Part shown: positions 42,701-47,700 of the stretch, one piece after another
Layout: each line of letters starts with the position of its first letter
Numbering within the stretch: position 1 is the stretch's first letter
Assembly: GCF_000224145.3 (NCBI RefSeq)
Contig: NC_020168.2
Location: forward strand, 6,305,792-6,369,791
DNA from: Ciona intestinalis
Taxonomy: Eukaryota; Chordata; Ascidiacea; Phlebobranchia; Cionidae
Length of the DNA: 64,000 bases
Reading direction: 5' to 3'
Notes under the pieces: generated by a model
What the model saw: the letters and a program-made list of their open reading frames with translations, nothing else
Told to the model about the DNA's origin: nothing
The model's database searches: none
Program-made: the position numbers and the translations under genes

Positions 42701-42918
42701 AAAGTTACTACAAATCAAGATTACAAAGTTTAAAAAAACAGAGGAAAATTTAATCTTGTAAAAGTAGGGCAGCGATTTAATCCACCGTGTTTGAACATTG
42801 AACGAAAAATCGCGTGGGCGTCGATAACAGAGGTAACTTTGTAGTTAGAACACATTCCACTTACCAGACCGCTTGTGTAGCAGACCATACAAGTTATAAA
42901 GACGATATGGGTCCACAT
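398..42918 (-). CDS. HSPG2: Perlecan ortholog, basement membrane heparan sulfate proteoglycan core protein (3' end outside window)
   Basis: This is a secreted multidomain proteoglycan that, in animals generally, cross-links basement membranes and binds growth factors through heparan sulfate chains. I read 61 coding exons on the minus strand; their ranges are given in the domain entries below. All 60 junctions keep the reading phase, which is strong support for one gene. The order signal peptide, SGD-containing domain I, SEA, LDLa, Ig, laminin IV-A/laminin EGF, Ig array, laminin G, EGF is found as a whole only in perlecan. Domain I carries SDDED followed by SGDD, and the SEA region carries SIEYSP, both recognisable from vertebrate perlecan. 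The last traced exon (398-720) ends in a good donor (GTAAGTAGG), so LG2, LG3 and the stop codon lie to the left. The Ig array (12) is shorter than that of human perlecan. Family assignment is near certain; a few exon edges are less sure (see 9091-9740 and 27278-27908). Confidence 0.97.
1059..2405 (-). CDS. HSPG2: Perlecan domain V: laminin G 1 and EGF-like 1 (exons 2224-2405, 1637-1910, 1059-1295)
   Basis: The LG1 beta-sandwich is recognised from [61 protein letters not shown] and DSGFYGCMSQV, which follow the vertebrate perlecan LG sequence motif by motif, including the closing Cys. The last exon continues into [19 protein letters not shown] and [12 protein letters not shown], an EGF-like repeat. 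Vertebrate perlecan domain V mediates binding to dystroglycan and integrins; that is family knowledge, not shown here. The acceptor of 1059-1295 was chosen at CACCAG because it has the pyrimidine tract and supplies the Cys. Confidence 0.95.
2502..3115 (-). CDS. HSPG2: Perlecan Ig domain 13, last of the array (exons 3003-3115, 2502-2634)
   Basis: [19 protein letters not shown] holds the B-strand Cys and Trp; [12 protein letters not shown] holds the F-strand Cys and an NAT sequon. [12 protein letters not shown] is close to [12 protein letters not shown] of domain 12, so these two are likely recent tandem relatives. The domain passes in phase 1 into laminin G 1. Confidence 0.94.
3446..4036 (-). 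CDS. HSPG2: Perlecan Ig domain 12 (exons 3924-4036, 3446-3584)
   Basis: Both Cys are present ([13 protein letters not shown] and [12 protein letters not shown]), but the core Trp position reads VTIFKDG, so Trp is replaced by Phe. NIT before the Cys may be glycosylated. The donor of the first exon is GTGCTG, a weak match. The upstream intron carries two MITE-like fragments on opposite strands (about 4090-4220 and 4290-4475). Confidence 0.92.
4532..5057 (-). CDS. HSPG2: Perlecan Ig domain 11 (exons 4915-5057, 4532-4655)
   Basis: [19 protein letters not shown] holds the B-strand Cys and Trp; [12 protein letters not shown] holds the F-strand Cys. [11 protein letters not shown] at the start resembles the start of the neighbouring domains 10 and 13 (PPTLSIQ, VPVATVE), in keeping with array growth by duplication. 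Internal intron is phase 0. Confidence 0.94.
5372..5887 (-). CDS. HSPG2: Perlecan Ig domain 10 (exons 5772-5887, 5372-5522)
   Basis: The first exon has no start codon and no long reading frame, but the phases of its neighbours require it. It reads [20 protein letters not shown] and then [17 protein letters not shown] with Cys and Trp. The second exon has [12 protein letters not shown]. The donor of the first exon is GTATCA, weaker than average. The following intron contains a copy of the repeat family around 5262-5365. Confidence 0.92.
6144..6669 (-). CDS. HSPG2: Perlecan Ig domain 9 (exons 6514-6669, 6144-6269)
   Basis: [19 protein letters not shown] holds the B-strand Cys and Trp; [12 protein letters not shown] holds the F-strand Cys. 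The first exon's donor is GTACAA. A TGACGTCA octamer (6635-6642) lies inside this coding exon and is best explained by the protein sequence. Phases 1-1-1. Confidence 0.93.
7081..7762 (-). CDS. HSPG2: Perlecan Ig domain 8 (exons 7628-7762, 7081-7221)
   Basis: [19 protein letters not shown] holds the B-strand Cys and Trp; [12 protein letters not shown] holds the F-strand Cys. NMT in the C' region may be glycosylated. Both borders and the internal intron are phase 1. The internal intron (7222-7627) contains a SINE copy. Confidence 0.94.
7370..7610 (+). repeat. SINE-like element, partial
   Basis: The copy contains GGGCGTATGTGTCCTTGGGC, AACCCAGTGGTCATTAATAA, CACCCACTAAGTTACATG and AACACCCTTGTTATAAC, in the same order as the 9779 copy, and ends near GAATAAATAGG. 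It sits in a perlecan intron. Other plus-strand copies are at 7845-8070, 14568-14690, 27512-27750, 36425-36560, 39325-39425 and 52830-52972. Confidence 0.7.
8170..8729 (-). CDS. HSPG2: Perlecan Ig domain 7 (exons 8606-8729, 8170-8304)
   Basis: [19 protein letters not shown] holds the B-strand Cys and Trp; NET is a possible N-glycosylation site. [12 protein letters not shown] holds the F-strand Cys. The exon starts in phase 0 ([11 protein letters not shown]), making this the only domain of the array whose upstream border is not phase 1. Confidence 0.94.
9091..9740 (-). CDS. HSPG2: Perlecan Ig domain 6 (exons 9565-9740, 9091-9225)
   Basis: [19 protein letters not shown] holds the B-strand Cys and Trp, and [12 protein letters not shown] the F-strand Cys. 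The donor of the first exon is ambiguous. GTAATA after GAT (lower edge 9565) keeps phase 0 with the next exon. A second candidate, GTAGAC (lower edge 9546), would leave phase 1 and break the frame. I use 9565. The domain ends in a short basic linker (VVKKDLPK) and, unlike its neighbours, in phase 0. Confidence 0.85.
9779..10046 (+). repeat. SINE-like element, near complete copy
   Basis: The element starts with a tRNA-like head (GTGGTACAGTGGTTAGATTG), passes through CACCCAGTGGTTATTACTTT and a conserved body (ATCCCCCACAAATTACATAC, ATGAAACAGGACACTTAGG, TTATAACTACTTCGATTGCC), and ends in AAATGAATAAA. Its length is about 270 bp. Partial copies of the same head, body and tail occur across the window on both strands. 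The tRNA derivation is inferred from box A-like and box B-like strings seen best at 19012-19165. Confidence 0.75.
10094..10894 (-). CDS. HSPG2: Perlecan Ig domain 5 (exons 10749-10894, 10094-10223)
   Basis: [19 protein letters not shown] carries the B-strand Cys and Trp; [12 protein letters not shown] carries the F-strand Cys. NAT just before the Cys may be N-glycosylated. The internal intron (phase 0) holds several copies of the repeat family that contains GTTGGGGTAAT. Domain borders are phase 1. Confidence 0.94.
11158..11890 (-). CDS. HSPG2: Perlecan Ig domain 4 (exons 11774-11890, 11158-11307)
   Basis: B-strand Cys is in [19 protein letters not shown], which also carries the Trp; F-strand Cys is in [15 protein letters not shown] near the start is a possible N-glycosylation site. 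The internal intron is phase 1 and follows the Trp. The upstream intron (11891-14116) is the longest in the Ig array. Confidence 0.93.
11891..14116. other. Long intron of perlecan between Ig 4 and Ig 3 exons
   Basis: This 2.2-kb intron holds an inverted SINE tail fragment (12620-12760) and a copy of the unclassified repeat (13495-13640). I see no exon: no segment in it is needed to complete phase or domain structure. The rest is AT-rich and unassigned. Confidence 0.7.
14117..14796 (-). CDS. HSPG2: Perlecan Ig domain 3 (exons 14699-14796, 14117-14300)
   Basis: B-strand Cys is in [10 protein letters not shown], core Trp in [10 protein letters not shown] and F-strand Cys in [11 protein letters not shown]. 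The internal phase 0 intron falls between the Cys and the Trp. The second exon starts with an internal ATG that is not a start codon. Its donor is the unusual GTTAGG, but the phase and the homology require it. The intron 14301-14698 contains a SINE fragment. Confidence 0.92.
15198..15819 (-). CDS. HSPG2: Perlecan Ig domain 2, first of the domain IV array (exons 15735-15819, 15198-15409)
   Basis: The first exon encodes the A/B strands ([19 protein letters not shown]). The second begins with the B-strand Cys ([16 protein letters not shown]) and includes the F-strand Cys ([12 protein letters not shown]). The internal intron is phase 2 and sits directly before the Cys codon, unlike the other array domains, where it falls after the Trp. 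The domain border upstream is phase 1. Confidence 0.93.
16033..16938 (-). CDS. HSPG2: Perlecan laminin EGF-like repeats ending domain III (exons 16825-16938, 16484-16608, 16033-16181)
   Basis: Three exons encode the last laminin EGF repeats: [38 protein letters not shown] and [20 protein letters not shown]. For the third exon a nearer AG (upper edge 16173) would hit a stop in the phase left by the previous exon. The upstream acceptor TATGCAG (upper edge 16181) restores the frame and gives FSDTCEY. The domain ends with GGECVRR and passes in phase 1 to the Ig array. The Cys/Gly-rich sequence and position fit perlecan. Confidence 0.93.
17192..18563 (-). CDS. HSPG2: Perlecan laminin IV-A module 3 (exons 18378-18563, 17796-17975, 17192-17422)
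   Basis: Exon one reads [15 protein letters not shown] through [13 protein letters not shown]; exon two starts [14 protein letters not shown]; exon three starts [20 protein letters not shown] and ends [13 protein letters not shown]. Compared with modules 1 and 2, the last two exons are fused into one here, so this copy has lost or never gained one intron. All junctions are phase 0. The acceptor of the last exon (CTTACACACCAG) lies at the edge of a degenerate 71-bp repeat array that fills the 17423-17795 intron and resembles the repeat unit itself. Confidence 0.95.
17424..17785. repeat. Degenerate array of the 71-bp repeat, opposite orientation
   Basis: About four to five units related to the 24043-24490 array read here on the other strand (GCATGAGGTGTATGAATA, CTGGTGTATAAGAAAACACC, CATGTTATAACCCAACAGTG). 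The units near 17424-17560 are more diverged. The array fills the intron between two exons of laminin IV-A module 3 and abuts the acceptor at 17423-17424. Confidence 0.9.
18826..20619 (-). CDS. HSPG2: Perlecan laminin EGF-like repeats between IV-A modules 2 and 3 (exons 20509-20619, 19942-20144, 19422-19557, 18826-18969)
   Basis: Four exons encode consecutive laminin-type EGF repeats. Diagnostic pieces are [69 protein letters not shown] and [12 protein letters not shown]. The eight-Cys spacing and the motif [11 protein letters not shown] are typical of laminin arms and perlecan domain III. The last exon ends in [12 protein letters not shown], again the half-repeat that opens into a IV-A globule. 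Phases are 0-0-2-0. The intron 18970-19421 contains the SINE copy with the clearest promoter-like head. Confidence 0.95.
19012..19165 (+). repeat. SINE-like head copy with box A and box B-like motifs
   Basis: GCTGTGGCTTAGTGTCTAGG resembles an RNA polymerase III box A and GATTCGATGCTC resembles box B, about 45 bases apart, as in tRNA-derived SINEs. The copy continues to TCACTGATCACTAATGAATG and then stops without the body. A second head-only copy is at 1387-1560. Confidence 0.65.
20718..22694 (-). CDS. HSPG2: Perlecan laminin IV-A module 2 (exons 22503-22694, 21774-21953, 21017-21135, 20718-20829)
   Basis: The module follows the same exon plan as modules 1 and 3. Exon one ends [13 protein letters not shown], exon two starts [16 protein letters not shown], exon three holds [19 protein letters not shown], and exon four finishes the globule and returns to an EGF repeat with [13 protein letters not shown]. 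Boundaries are phase 0 except the third/fourth junction (phase 2). Donors GTCGGT and GTTGGT (first two exons) depart from the usual GTAAGT or GTGAGT, but the reading frame and homology leave little choice. The introns on both sides of the second exon carry inverted SINE fragments. Confidence 0.95.
22005..22380 (-). repeat. Two inverted SINE tail copies in tandem
   Basis: Two copies on the minus strand, about 22005-22130 and 22275-22380, both carry GTGGCGGGGCAA followed by a tail-proximal body; the second is internally deleted. Further minus-strand copies are at 12620-12760, 20270-20400, 21340-21440, 28438-28550, 46595-46790 and 53648-53790. Confidence 0.65.
23133..23718 (-). CDS. HSPG2: Perlecan laminin EGF-like exons between IV-A modules 1 and 2 (23491-23718, 23133-23273)
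   Basis: These two exons hold Cys-rich laminin EGF-like segments. The second ([18 protein letters not shown] then [10 protein letters not shown]) is the canonical half-repeat that introduces a IV-A globule and closely resembles the exon at 18826-18969. The first (LCDEGYIRM...[20 protein letters not shown]...QCKCK) has the CxxCxxGYT core but unusual spacing, including a Gly/Val run (GSIGVGVG) near the end, so the second repeat in it is atypical. Both are phase 0. The donor of the first exon is GTTTGT, weaker than most in this gene. Confidence 0.92.
23877..26006 (-). CDS. HSPG2: Perlecan laminin IV-A module 1 with flanking laminin EGF segments (exons 25885-26006, 25346-25564, 24787-24972, 24524-24642, 23877-24012)
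   Basis: The first exon is the front half of a laminin EGF repeat ([16 protein letters not shown]). The next exons form a laminin IV-A globule, recognised by [27 protein letters not shown] and the C-terminal pattern WKNEDG...[17 protein letters not shown]. The last exon finishes the globule and resumes the EGF repeat with [13 protein letters not shown]. Splitting an EGF repeat by a IV-A insertion is the defining plan of perlecan and laminin alpha arms. The 25346-25564 exon has a polar Gly/Pro insertion ([13 protein letters not shown]) absent from modules 2 and 3. Internal junctions are phase 0 until 24524, which ends in phase 2. The intron 24013-24523 is filled by the 71-bp tandem array. Confidence 0.95.
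24043..24490. repeat. 71-bp tandem repeat, about six units, in a perlecan intron
   Basis: The landmark CATGCTCACTGTC recurs at 24116, 24187, 24258, 24329, 24400 and, as CATGCTCGCTGTT, at 24471, a regular 71-bp spacing. Units share GGGTGTCTTCTTATACACCA, GTGTATTCATACACCTCATG and a GAGTTATAACATG segment, with about 10 percent or fewer differences judged by eye. Some alternate between TTATACACC and TGATACACC, and between GAGTAATAAC and GAGTTATAAC, which hints at two-unit higher-order copying. The array occupies almost the whole intron 24013-24523. Confidence 0.95.
26296..26933 (-). CDS. HSPG2: Perlecan Ig domain 1 (exons 26744-26933, 26296-26414)
   Basis: A single Ig domain follows the LDLa repeats, exactly where perlecan places its isolated first Ig. 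The first exon encodes [18 protein letters not shown], then the B-strand Cys (VELFCEAVG) and the core Trp (ISWRV). The second encodes [12 protein letters not shown] with the F-strand Cys. NAT is a possible N-glycosylation site. The intron inside the domain splits an Arg codon (phase 2), and the domain borders are phase 1. The final residues lead into the first laminin EGF-like segment at 25885-26006. Confidence 0.94.
27278..27908 (-). CDS. HSPG2: Perlecan LDLa repeats 2 and 3 (exons 27789-27908, 27278-27406)
   Basis: Each exon encodes one LDL-receptor class A repeat of about 36 residues with six Cys. Repeat 2 reads [10 protein letters not shown]...[16 protein letters not shown]; its calcium box departs from the DGSDE consensus (NNYDE). 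Repeat 3 reads [10 protein letters not shown]...[16 protein letters not shown] and has the full acidic box. With repeat 1 in the preceding exon this gives three repeats, where vertebrate perlecan has four. One-exon-per-repeat with phase 1 borders is the usual LDLa arrangement. The acceptor of 27278-27406 could instead be 6 bp further in (upper edge 27400), which would drop two residues and keep the frame. Confidence 0.93.
28013..29124 (-). CDS. HSPG2: Perlecan Thr/Pro-rich stalk and LDLa repeat 1 (exons 29069-29124, 28630-28688, 28013-28320)
   Basis: Two very short exons (56 and 59 bp) and the first 190 bp of a third encode a stretch of about 100 residues dominated by Thr and Pro: [11 protein letters not shown], then [12 protein letters not shown], then [16 protein letters not shown] and imperfect repeats of the form PPF-[IV]-x-x-T (PPFIPQT, PPFVIET, PPFVPQT). 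This composition suggests dense O-glycosylation, a mucin-like spacer. The third exon then encodes an LDL-receptor class A repeat (about 28013-28130) with six Cys and the calcium-site pattern [13 protein letters not shown]. Vertebrate perlecan has only a short linker here, so the stalk is an elaboration. Phases 1-0-2-1 are consistent with neighbours. Small exon size makes alternative splicing plausible but unproven. Confidence 0.88.
29195..29440. repeat. 71-bp repeat array, three to four units
   Basis: Units carry GTGAGCATGAGGTGTATG, AATACACCATGTACGTCTGG and TGTATAAAAAGGCATCCATG. The left units are degenerate. The array lies in the 1.3-kb intron between the SEA and stalk exons of perlecan; the rest of that intron (29441-30422) is AT-rich with no gene seen. 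Confidence 0.85.
30423..31820 (-). CDS. HSPG2: Perlecan SEA domain (exons 31711-31820, 31352-31413, 30423-30604)
   Basis: Three exons encode a SEA module of about 115 residues. It begins [18 protein letters not shown], continues through [10 protein letters not shown] and [18 protein letters not shown], and ends near [11 protein letters not shown]. The SIEYSP and EF-EVS pieces align directly with vertebrate perlecan SEA, which follows the glycosaminoglycan sites immediately, as here. No GSVVV-type autocleavage motif of mucin SEA domains is visible, in line with perlecan. Phases are 1-0-2-1. Introns of 297 and 747 bp separate the exons. The first contains a tandem array related to the 71-bp repeat; in the second I see no repeat or gene. 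The exon after the domain ends with VECA, so one Cys precedes the stalk. Confidence 0.93.
31443..31630. repeat. 71-bp repeat array, three units
   Basis: Three units with GCATGAGGTGTAAAATTACA, CCATGTGTATCTGG and CATGTTATAACTCGACAGTG sit in the intron between the first two SEA exons. Spacing is close to 71 bp with small length changes. Confidence 0.85.
33302..33533 (-). CDS. HSPG2: Perlecan exon 2: domain I with heparan sulfate attachment site
   Basis: The exon encodes about 77 residues. Near the middle is [19 protein letters not shown] (33375-33431), matching the acidic SDDED...SGD region of vertebrate perlecan domain I, where serines in SGD carry heparan sulfate. Only one Ser-Gly with flanking acidic residues (DGSGDD) is present; vertebrate perlecan has three closely spaced SGD sites. 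Upstream of it, residues RSKR (33441-33452) form a furin-type cleavage motif, so the first 31 or so residues after the signal peptide may be a propeptide. After the attachment site comes a short Ser/Thr/Pro stretch leading into SEA. The acceptor is TTTTCCCACAG and the donor GTAAGA; the exon is phase 0 in, phase 1 out. Confidence 0.93.
34437..34545. repeat. 71-bp repeat, about 1.5 units, next to a SINE tail fragment and an ATTC microsatellite
   Basis: One full and one partial unit (GTTGGTGTATAAAAAGACAC, CATTGAGCATGAGGTGTTG) are followed by a SINE tail piece (GTGTTATAACGACTGTCG at 34573) and a run of ATTC units near 34620-34647. The ATTC run appears to be the 3' tail of the SINE. Confidence 0.8.
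35033..35048. promoter_or_regulatory. 16-bp perfect palindrome with central CRE in perlecan intron 1
   Basis: TCTGTGACGTCACAGA is its own reverse complement over 16 bases and contains TGACGTCA. A second copy of the octamer lies at 35219-35226 inside a 12-bp palindrome (TATGACGTCATA). The surrounding 300 bp show none of the repeat families that fill the rest of the intron, which makes an enhancer plausible but unproven. Confidence 0.35.
38033..38225 (+). mobile_element. MITE-like element, full length, in perlecan intron 1
   Basis: The element is about 190 bp. It starts TAGTAGGGTGGAGAAAGATG and ends GGTGTCCCACCTCCCCCCAC, near-inverted copies of each other (about 25 bp). The body carries ATCCTGATCGTGTTTTAAAC, AACAACGGTCTATGG and AATTGTTTTTTGTTTACC. 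No coding capacity. The flanks are TATA-like, suggesting insertion at TA. The family resembles the abundant short elements reported from Ciona; the exact published name is not asserted. Confidence 0.85.
40388..40571 (-). mobile_element. MITE-like element, full length, inverted
   Basis: Ends are TATAGTGGGGTGGGGTAAGA and CCGTCTTCCCCACCCTACTA. The body reads as the reverse complement of the 38033 copy (GTAAACAAAGAACATTT, GTATCCTCACGACTCC, GTTTAAAACACAGGATATT). Confidence 0.85.
42170..42395 (+). mobile_element. Diverged MITE-like element just before perlecan exon 1
   Basis: The left end is diverged; the body has ATTTCTTAATCGTGTTTTTA and TCTTTGTTTACTACAAAATG, and the right end TCATGTCCCATTTTACCCCA. 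Other diverged or truncated copies are at about 278-350, 3225-3360, 4090-4220, 4290-4475, 35805-35992, 36909-37021, 39909-40098, 43958-44137, 49796-49915, 51241-51440, 51722-51895, 52183-52395 and 56105-56290. Confidence 0.75.
42865..42918 (-). CDS. HSPG2: Perlecan exon 1: start codon and signal peptide
   Basis: This 18-codon coding exon starts at ATG (42918-42916, context CAAATGT) and reads [18 protein letters not shown]. It has a hydrophobic core ([10 protein letters not shown]) and small residues near the end, as expected of a secretory signal, and is followed by the strong donor GTAAGT. It ends in phase 0, and the next coding exon (33302-33533) begins in phase 0, so the two join cleanly across a 9.3-kb intron. 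No in-window alternative with a signal-like sequence and a matching donor was found. The join is inferred from phase and content, not from a transcript. A further 5' untranslated exon or a spliced leader is possible but not visible. Confidence 0.75.
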
Positions 42919-43157
42919 TTGGTCTTCAGCACTCCGCCTTGCTATACCGCTTACCACAGACTGATAGAGTGGATTTTGTAGCTCACAAGTTTACAGGAAT
43001 TCACACGTACGCGTTACAAGTTTCACGCTGAAGAAAGAACGCAAGTTGTACGGGGTATGCAAACATAAGACAAGTCAAATAACGGCTTACTCGTATCTTT
43101 ACACACTTGGTAACGCTATCAAATAACATTGCTGCTTCTCCTGTATTCAGATAACTG

Positions 43158-43370
43158 CTAACCGCACTTTAGCCAACGCCGATCCAGGCCTTTTACGATC
43201 TCGCCTTTTCTACTGGTATTACTGTAACGTTTCGGTGATTGCTCGTCCATCCAAACTTCATAATCGCAGCAAGTACTAATATTTTGATATTTATATTTTA
43301 TATCGCGATATAGGTCAACTAATACTGCCCCGAATACACCATAGGCGTCATGATCGTCTTGGTACGACAT
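43158..43370 (-). CDS. Small open reading frame of unknown status (70 codons)
   Basis: An ATG-started frame of 70 codons, polar and charged (starting MSYQDDHDAYGVFGAVLVDL), lies 240 bp upstream of perlecan exon 1 on the same strand. It has no signal peptide, no domain I recognise and no repeat overlap. Spacing would allow it to be in a 5' untranslated exon or a separate short gene, but chance is the simplest explanation. Confidence 0.15.
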   Translation of the reverse strand: MSYQDDHDAYGVFGAVLVDLYRDIKYKYQNISTCCDYEVWMDEQSPKRYSNTSRKGEIVKGLDRRWLKCG

Positions 43371-44631
43371 GCTGATGGATACTGGGCACCCAGGTGCGCA
43401 ACATTTGTGTACTTGCTTCTCTCATATCGCCTTCTTCTCTAGCCTCTCTCGTTTTCATCAATCAGACACCACATTTCCGTTTTCGAGATCAGTGTTGCAA
43501 ATACCCAGCCGACCCTTAAACCTGTCTTTAACAAATGCACTTAAACCCGTTTCGGGACAAATTTTAACAATTCCTAATATTTGGCAATTTTTTTAACCAA
43601 CCCCGGCAACACTATGCGAGTCTCGCCGGACCGCGAAGCGTCAAATCCCGCAGATTCGCCATAAAATACCGGGCGACCCACGGTAGCAATTAGTGGCGAA
43701 CTTAGCCATGAAACTGGATAAAATTGACGAAACAGTAAACGGCGACAAAATACACGAAAATGATTTTTTTGCTAAGAAACGCACAGTTTTAAATTCAACC
43801 AAATTTTTAGAAACTTTTTTTACAGGGCTTTAGAATACACTTATGGCGGAACGAAAAAGTTGCCACCCTTGACGTAATATACGATAAAGCAGTCTCAGCA
43901 AGTCTTGAATTATACAACACTAAAGAAATTTTGCAAGCCGTAAGCATACTTGAATTCGTCGGGGTAAGATGGTTACTGTTGGCACATAAAGTATCCCATA
44001 TTTCCTAATCGTGTTTCTAATAATCCACAACGCCCTTTTAGAGTCGTGAGGATATATTTTGCTAAGATTACTTGTTCAGTATCAGAAGAGACAATAGAAA
44101 AGAATGAAAACCATCTTACCCCAAACTATTCGAAAGAACATATCTCCACAGTTTAAAGTTAAACATTTTTCCATTTGTTCTTTTAACACCAAATCGTTGT
44201 TTATTTCCTGTCTTAGCGGTGTTTTGCCTAATTCTGTTCAGTCATCATTTGTTTAGCGTCGCGTGTGAAAATTAAATTGTAACATGGGTGTCATTTTAAG
44301 CGCCATATAACAAAAAAATTCGCTGCAAACCATTTTCGAAATTCTAACTCTTTATTCCCACCTATCGGTGGAGAAATTTAAAATACAAATTTAAAAGGTG
44401 GCGACAAGTAACACGCATTTAATAATCGAATATTGTTACTACTCGGCTATTTACGCGAAGTTGGTCCCGATTTTTTATTTACTAATTAAACATACCAGCA
44501 ACAACATTAATAAAAGACATCTTTTTAAAGTATAGCAGTGGCTCTCAAACCTATCTCCCCCGAGATGTAGACATATTAAAATGAACTATGGAAAAGATAG
44601 GTAAGATTTTGGATCTCTTTCCAACGTGTAA

Positions 44632-44769
44632 AGGTGGCTGTACACAGTATCCGGCGTAGAATTCGCTTGCGAAGTCGGATGCAAACCCATTACCGAATTC
44701 CATAGCGGCAGCGAAATCCGGACAAAACAGACAAAACGGACGAATTCCGTATACTGTGTACAGCCACCT
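44632..44769. mobile_element. Short MITE with 20-bp terminal inverted repeats and TAA target duplication
   Basis: The element begins AGGTGGCTGTACACAGTATC and ends ATACTGTGTACAGCCACCT, inverted copies of each other over 19 of 19 bases before the first mismatch. TAA flanks both sides (44629-44631 and 44770-44772). A 3-bp TAA duplication is typical of PIF/Harbinger elements. Its 138 bp have no coding capacity. Only one copy is in the window. Confidence 0.8.
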
Positions 44770-47700
44770 TAAGAGTTTTAATTTTAATAACGCTAACGAA
44801 AATTAATAACTATAGGGATAATGGATCAATTTCTAACCTTCGTCGTATGTTTCCTTGCGGGTATTGAACCTCACCCATATAGAACAGAATTGTTTGAGAT
44901 CGATACCTTCAGTGTGAAGTAAAAACCTTTATAAGTGTCTCGCTGTAGTGTAGGGTGTCATCCATAGAACAGAACATCAAATACGTGACATAATATTCTC
45001 CGTTCTGCTATAAACTTAATAACATCTGGTTATAATAGAGGCCACAATGTCGATTACCGAGACAAAGGGTTCGTCACATTATACAGGAAACATATTTATC
45101 ATGAACTTGGTATATTCAGGATATTTAAAACGGGAACGACTTTAACTTCTAATCCGTAGCATATTAATAAAGATCAGATAAAAGACATCACGAATTTTGA
45201 TTGTTCTTACGTTCTAGTATCAACGCGTTCTCATCGTTTATGAAATCATATCCGTTTGAGAATCGACTTCAAAAAGTTTGTCGGAAGAAGCGACATTGTG
45301 TTGTGCAGTCAGGCATGACGGACAGACCACGTGACGGAAACGTAGGTTGTTTGAAGTTGTAACTTTGTTGATGACGGTTGCCACACAAGCTGTAACAACA
45401 CAGGGATGGGTCAAGGTTTCTAATATGGGAGTTTTAAGCGGCGTGGGGGGGTTGTTGCATTTTAAACTTGAATAGTGTGTGTTATTATGTCGCATTTATT
45501 TTTTAAACAGTTTTTATTCTATTTTGTATGAGTCAGGTCTTACAGCGTAGCAGGCCATAGCAGCATGGGGTTTAGTACAGACTCGGCCATATTGCCCCGC
45601 GTATAAAAAACTACTCAATAAAATTCCGGATGCTATCACTAAATAAACGCGATGGAATAAAACTGTCGGGACGTTTCTAATATAGCGCCACCGGTGGTAA
45701 GTATATGGCAACATGTTCAACTCCCTCGGTGTCTCCTCGACGTCATAGTGACCATTATTACATCGTCGATCAGTGTAGGTCAAGTTAAGGTCAACCGTGG
45801 AGGATCACTGAGGCGAATAATTAACCATTGTCAACACAGAATCGCTTTTATGTCGTCATAATCAAATTAAATTACGAGTTAATACGTCACTTAGGTATGT
45901 GTGATGGAATAATGGGGCGTCAGTCGCAAACTAAGTTACAACCAATACACGCTATAAATAAAGACTTTGATTTTGAGGTACGACGTCACTTTGTGGTGAC
46001 GTCATGTATACAATAACGTCACAGAAACATATGGTTTCCTGATAAAGTTTGATAAAACTAACATAAAGTATCAAAAATATATCCTCGTGTAAACAGCTGA
46101 TAAACAAATTATTTTACACTGATAAGGTGAAACACAACATGCCCATTACGCACATAGTGCACATAGGAGATTTTTTTATATAAAACAGGTTATATATAGG
46201 TTATGTTGCAGCCAGGTGTATTTTATTTCTTAAGGACAGATCTTCTAGAAATTGTTTGTTTGATCTTTAAAATATCGATTTCAGAAATAAAAGGGAACTA
46301 GAGACAATAAACTTCATTTGTCGTCTTTACTTTAGCGACAACTTTATACGGTTGTGAGTAACATTGACGTCATCTAATTGCTCCCCGGCGCTTTATTTAC
46401 ATTTCTATGGTGAAATGTAAACACGTAATGGTTCCCCTGACACTCAATAACACAAGGATTTCATTGTTGACACAGTGACAATCACAGCTTGTCATTAAAT
46501 GGCTGCAACCCCTCGCGGTGCTTTCCAGATGGAGATGAGACTTTCTCCTTAAGTTACAACTCCATGTTTTACGTTGGATTAATGTATATTAAAAGAATGG
46601 GTGTACACTATTGTCCCCACAAGGCGGGGCAATGATAGTCTTTATTACACAGGTGTTCCGTTTATCATAAATCGTGTACGTTTAAACTTTAAAGGTTTCC
46701 ATTAATTTAACTTTGCGGGTGTTGATTTTCAAGGGTCTTGCCCAATGACACATACGCCCACAATTCTAGCAGCGTCGAGCTTCGAACCACTTCCCTCCGG
46801 TATAGGAGCAAGCAAACACTATATATCAAGGCGACGAAAACTTTGGGACGGGAAATGACGTACGTGGTACCCCTTATCGTGACAACGAATCACGTTTATT
46901 GTGGGAAGTTGCACGATATTGTGACGTCATGGCAAACATATGCAATTGTCAGCCAACAAATCCGATTGTTACGACAGGAAAGACAAAGTTTGTGTTTTGG
47001 AATTAGTTCTGCAAGCGTGGACACCTATCCGGGACTTTCCCTGGTGACGTCATGAAGTTGAAACAGTGTCGCTTACCTTATTGGTGGGAAAGGAAATGCA
47101 GAATCGTTGTAGCGGAACGAAACAAACACAAACTCCCCGAATTATGTTCCGGATAATTGTTCGAAAAATAAACCTCATTGTCACAACAGAAACGACATTG
47201 TTGGGGGTAATGGGAGAACATGGGACGTCGCGACACGGATTTTGAGACTAAACATATGATGTAAATTAAATATTGATACCTGGCTGCTGTATATAAGACA
47301 CCACTTGTGCCAAAGCCAACATATCATAAAGATTATGATGACGGTTAACATGTAGGTTTAGTATAACAGGGTGGCAACCTTATTCGGCACGAAAGTTACG
47401 TTTAGAATTTAACAAGTGGGTTGTACGGGTTACAGCTTCGTGTTCGAAATTTAGGTCAAAAATAACCATGTTTGCACAATCGAATTTTACTTTCTGTTGT
47501 TCCGCGGATAGTTTTTTTTATCAATATCGTTTATAACCCACGCTGTGAGTTCATTGTATATTGTACTTGAAGGCTAGGGTTTTTATTTTATCTTTATATA
47601 GGCAGTTTTTACACGTATAGCGTTTTTTAATGACGTTTTATTTTTTATGCAAGTTGCAAAGTAGAATTTGTTGGTGTAATTTTAAAATAAAAGGCCTTGT

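Larger units (their letters stand above)
33534..42864. other. Perlecan intron 1
   Basis: The intron is 9.3 kb long. It carries at least five MITE-like copies, two or more SINE fragments (36425-36560, 39325-39425), a 71-bp repeat remnant (34437-34545), an ATTC microsatellite and two CRE palindromes near 35.0-35.2 kb. A strongly T-rich stretch is at 41200-41370. Because exons 1 and 2 are phase compatible, no further coding exon is required. Confidence 0.6.

Noticed and set aside
43490..43615. Possible hAT-like element with CAGTGTTGC and GCAACACT ends
   Set aside because: Ends match for only about 9 bases and no 8-bp target duplication was found. Similar pairs near 41580 and 13728 have the same weakness.
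46738..47055. Open frame of 105 codons on the plus strand in the spacer
   Set aside because: Its start lies in an inverted SINE copy (the ACATACGCCCACAAT stretch), and the product shows no domain, signal or splice context.
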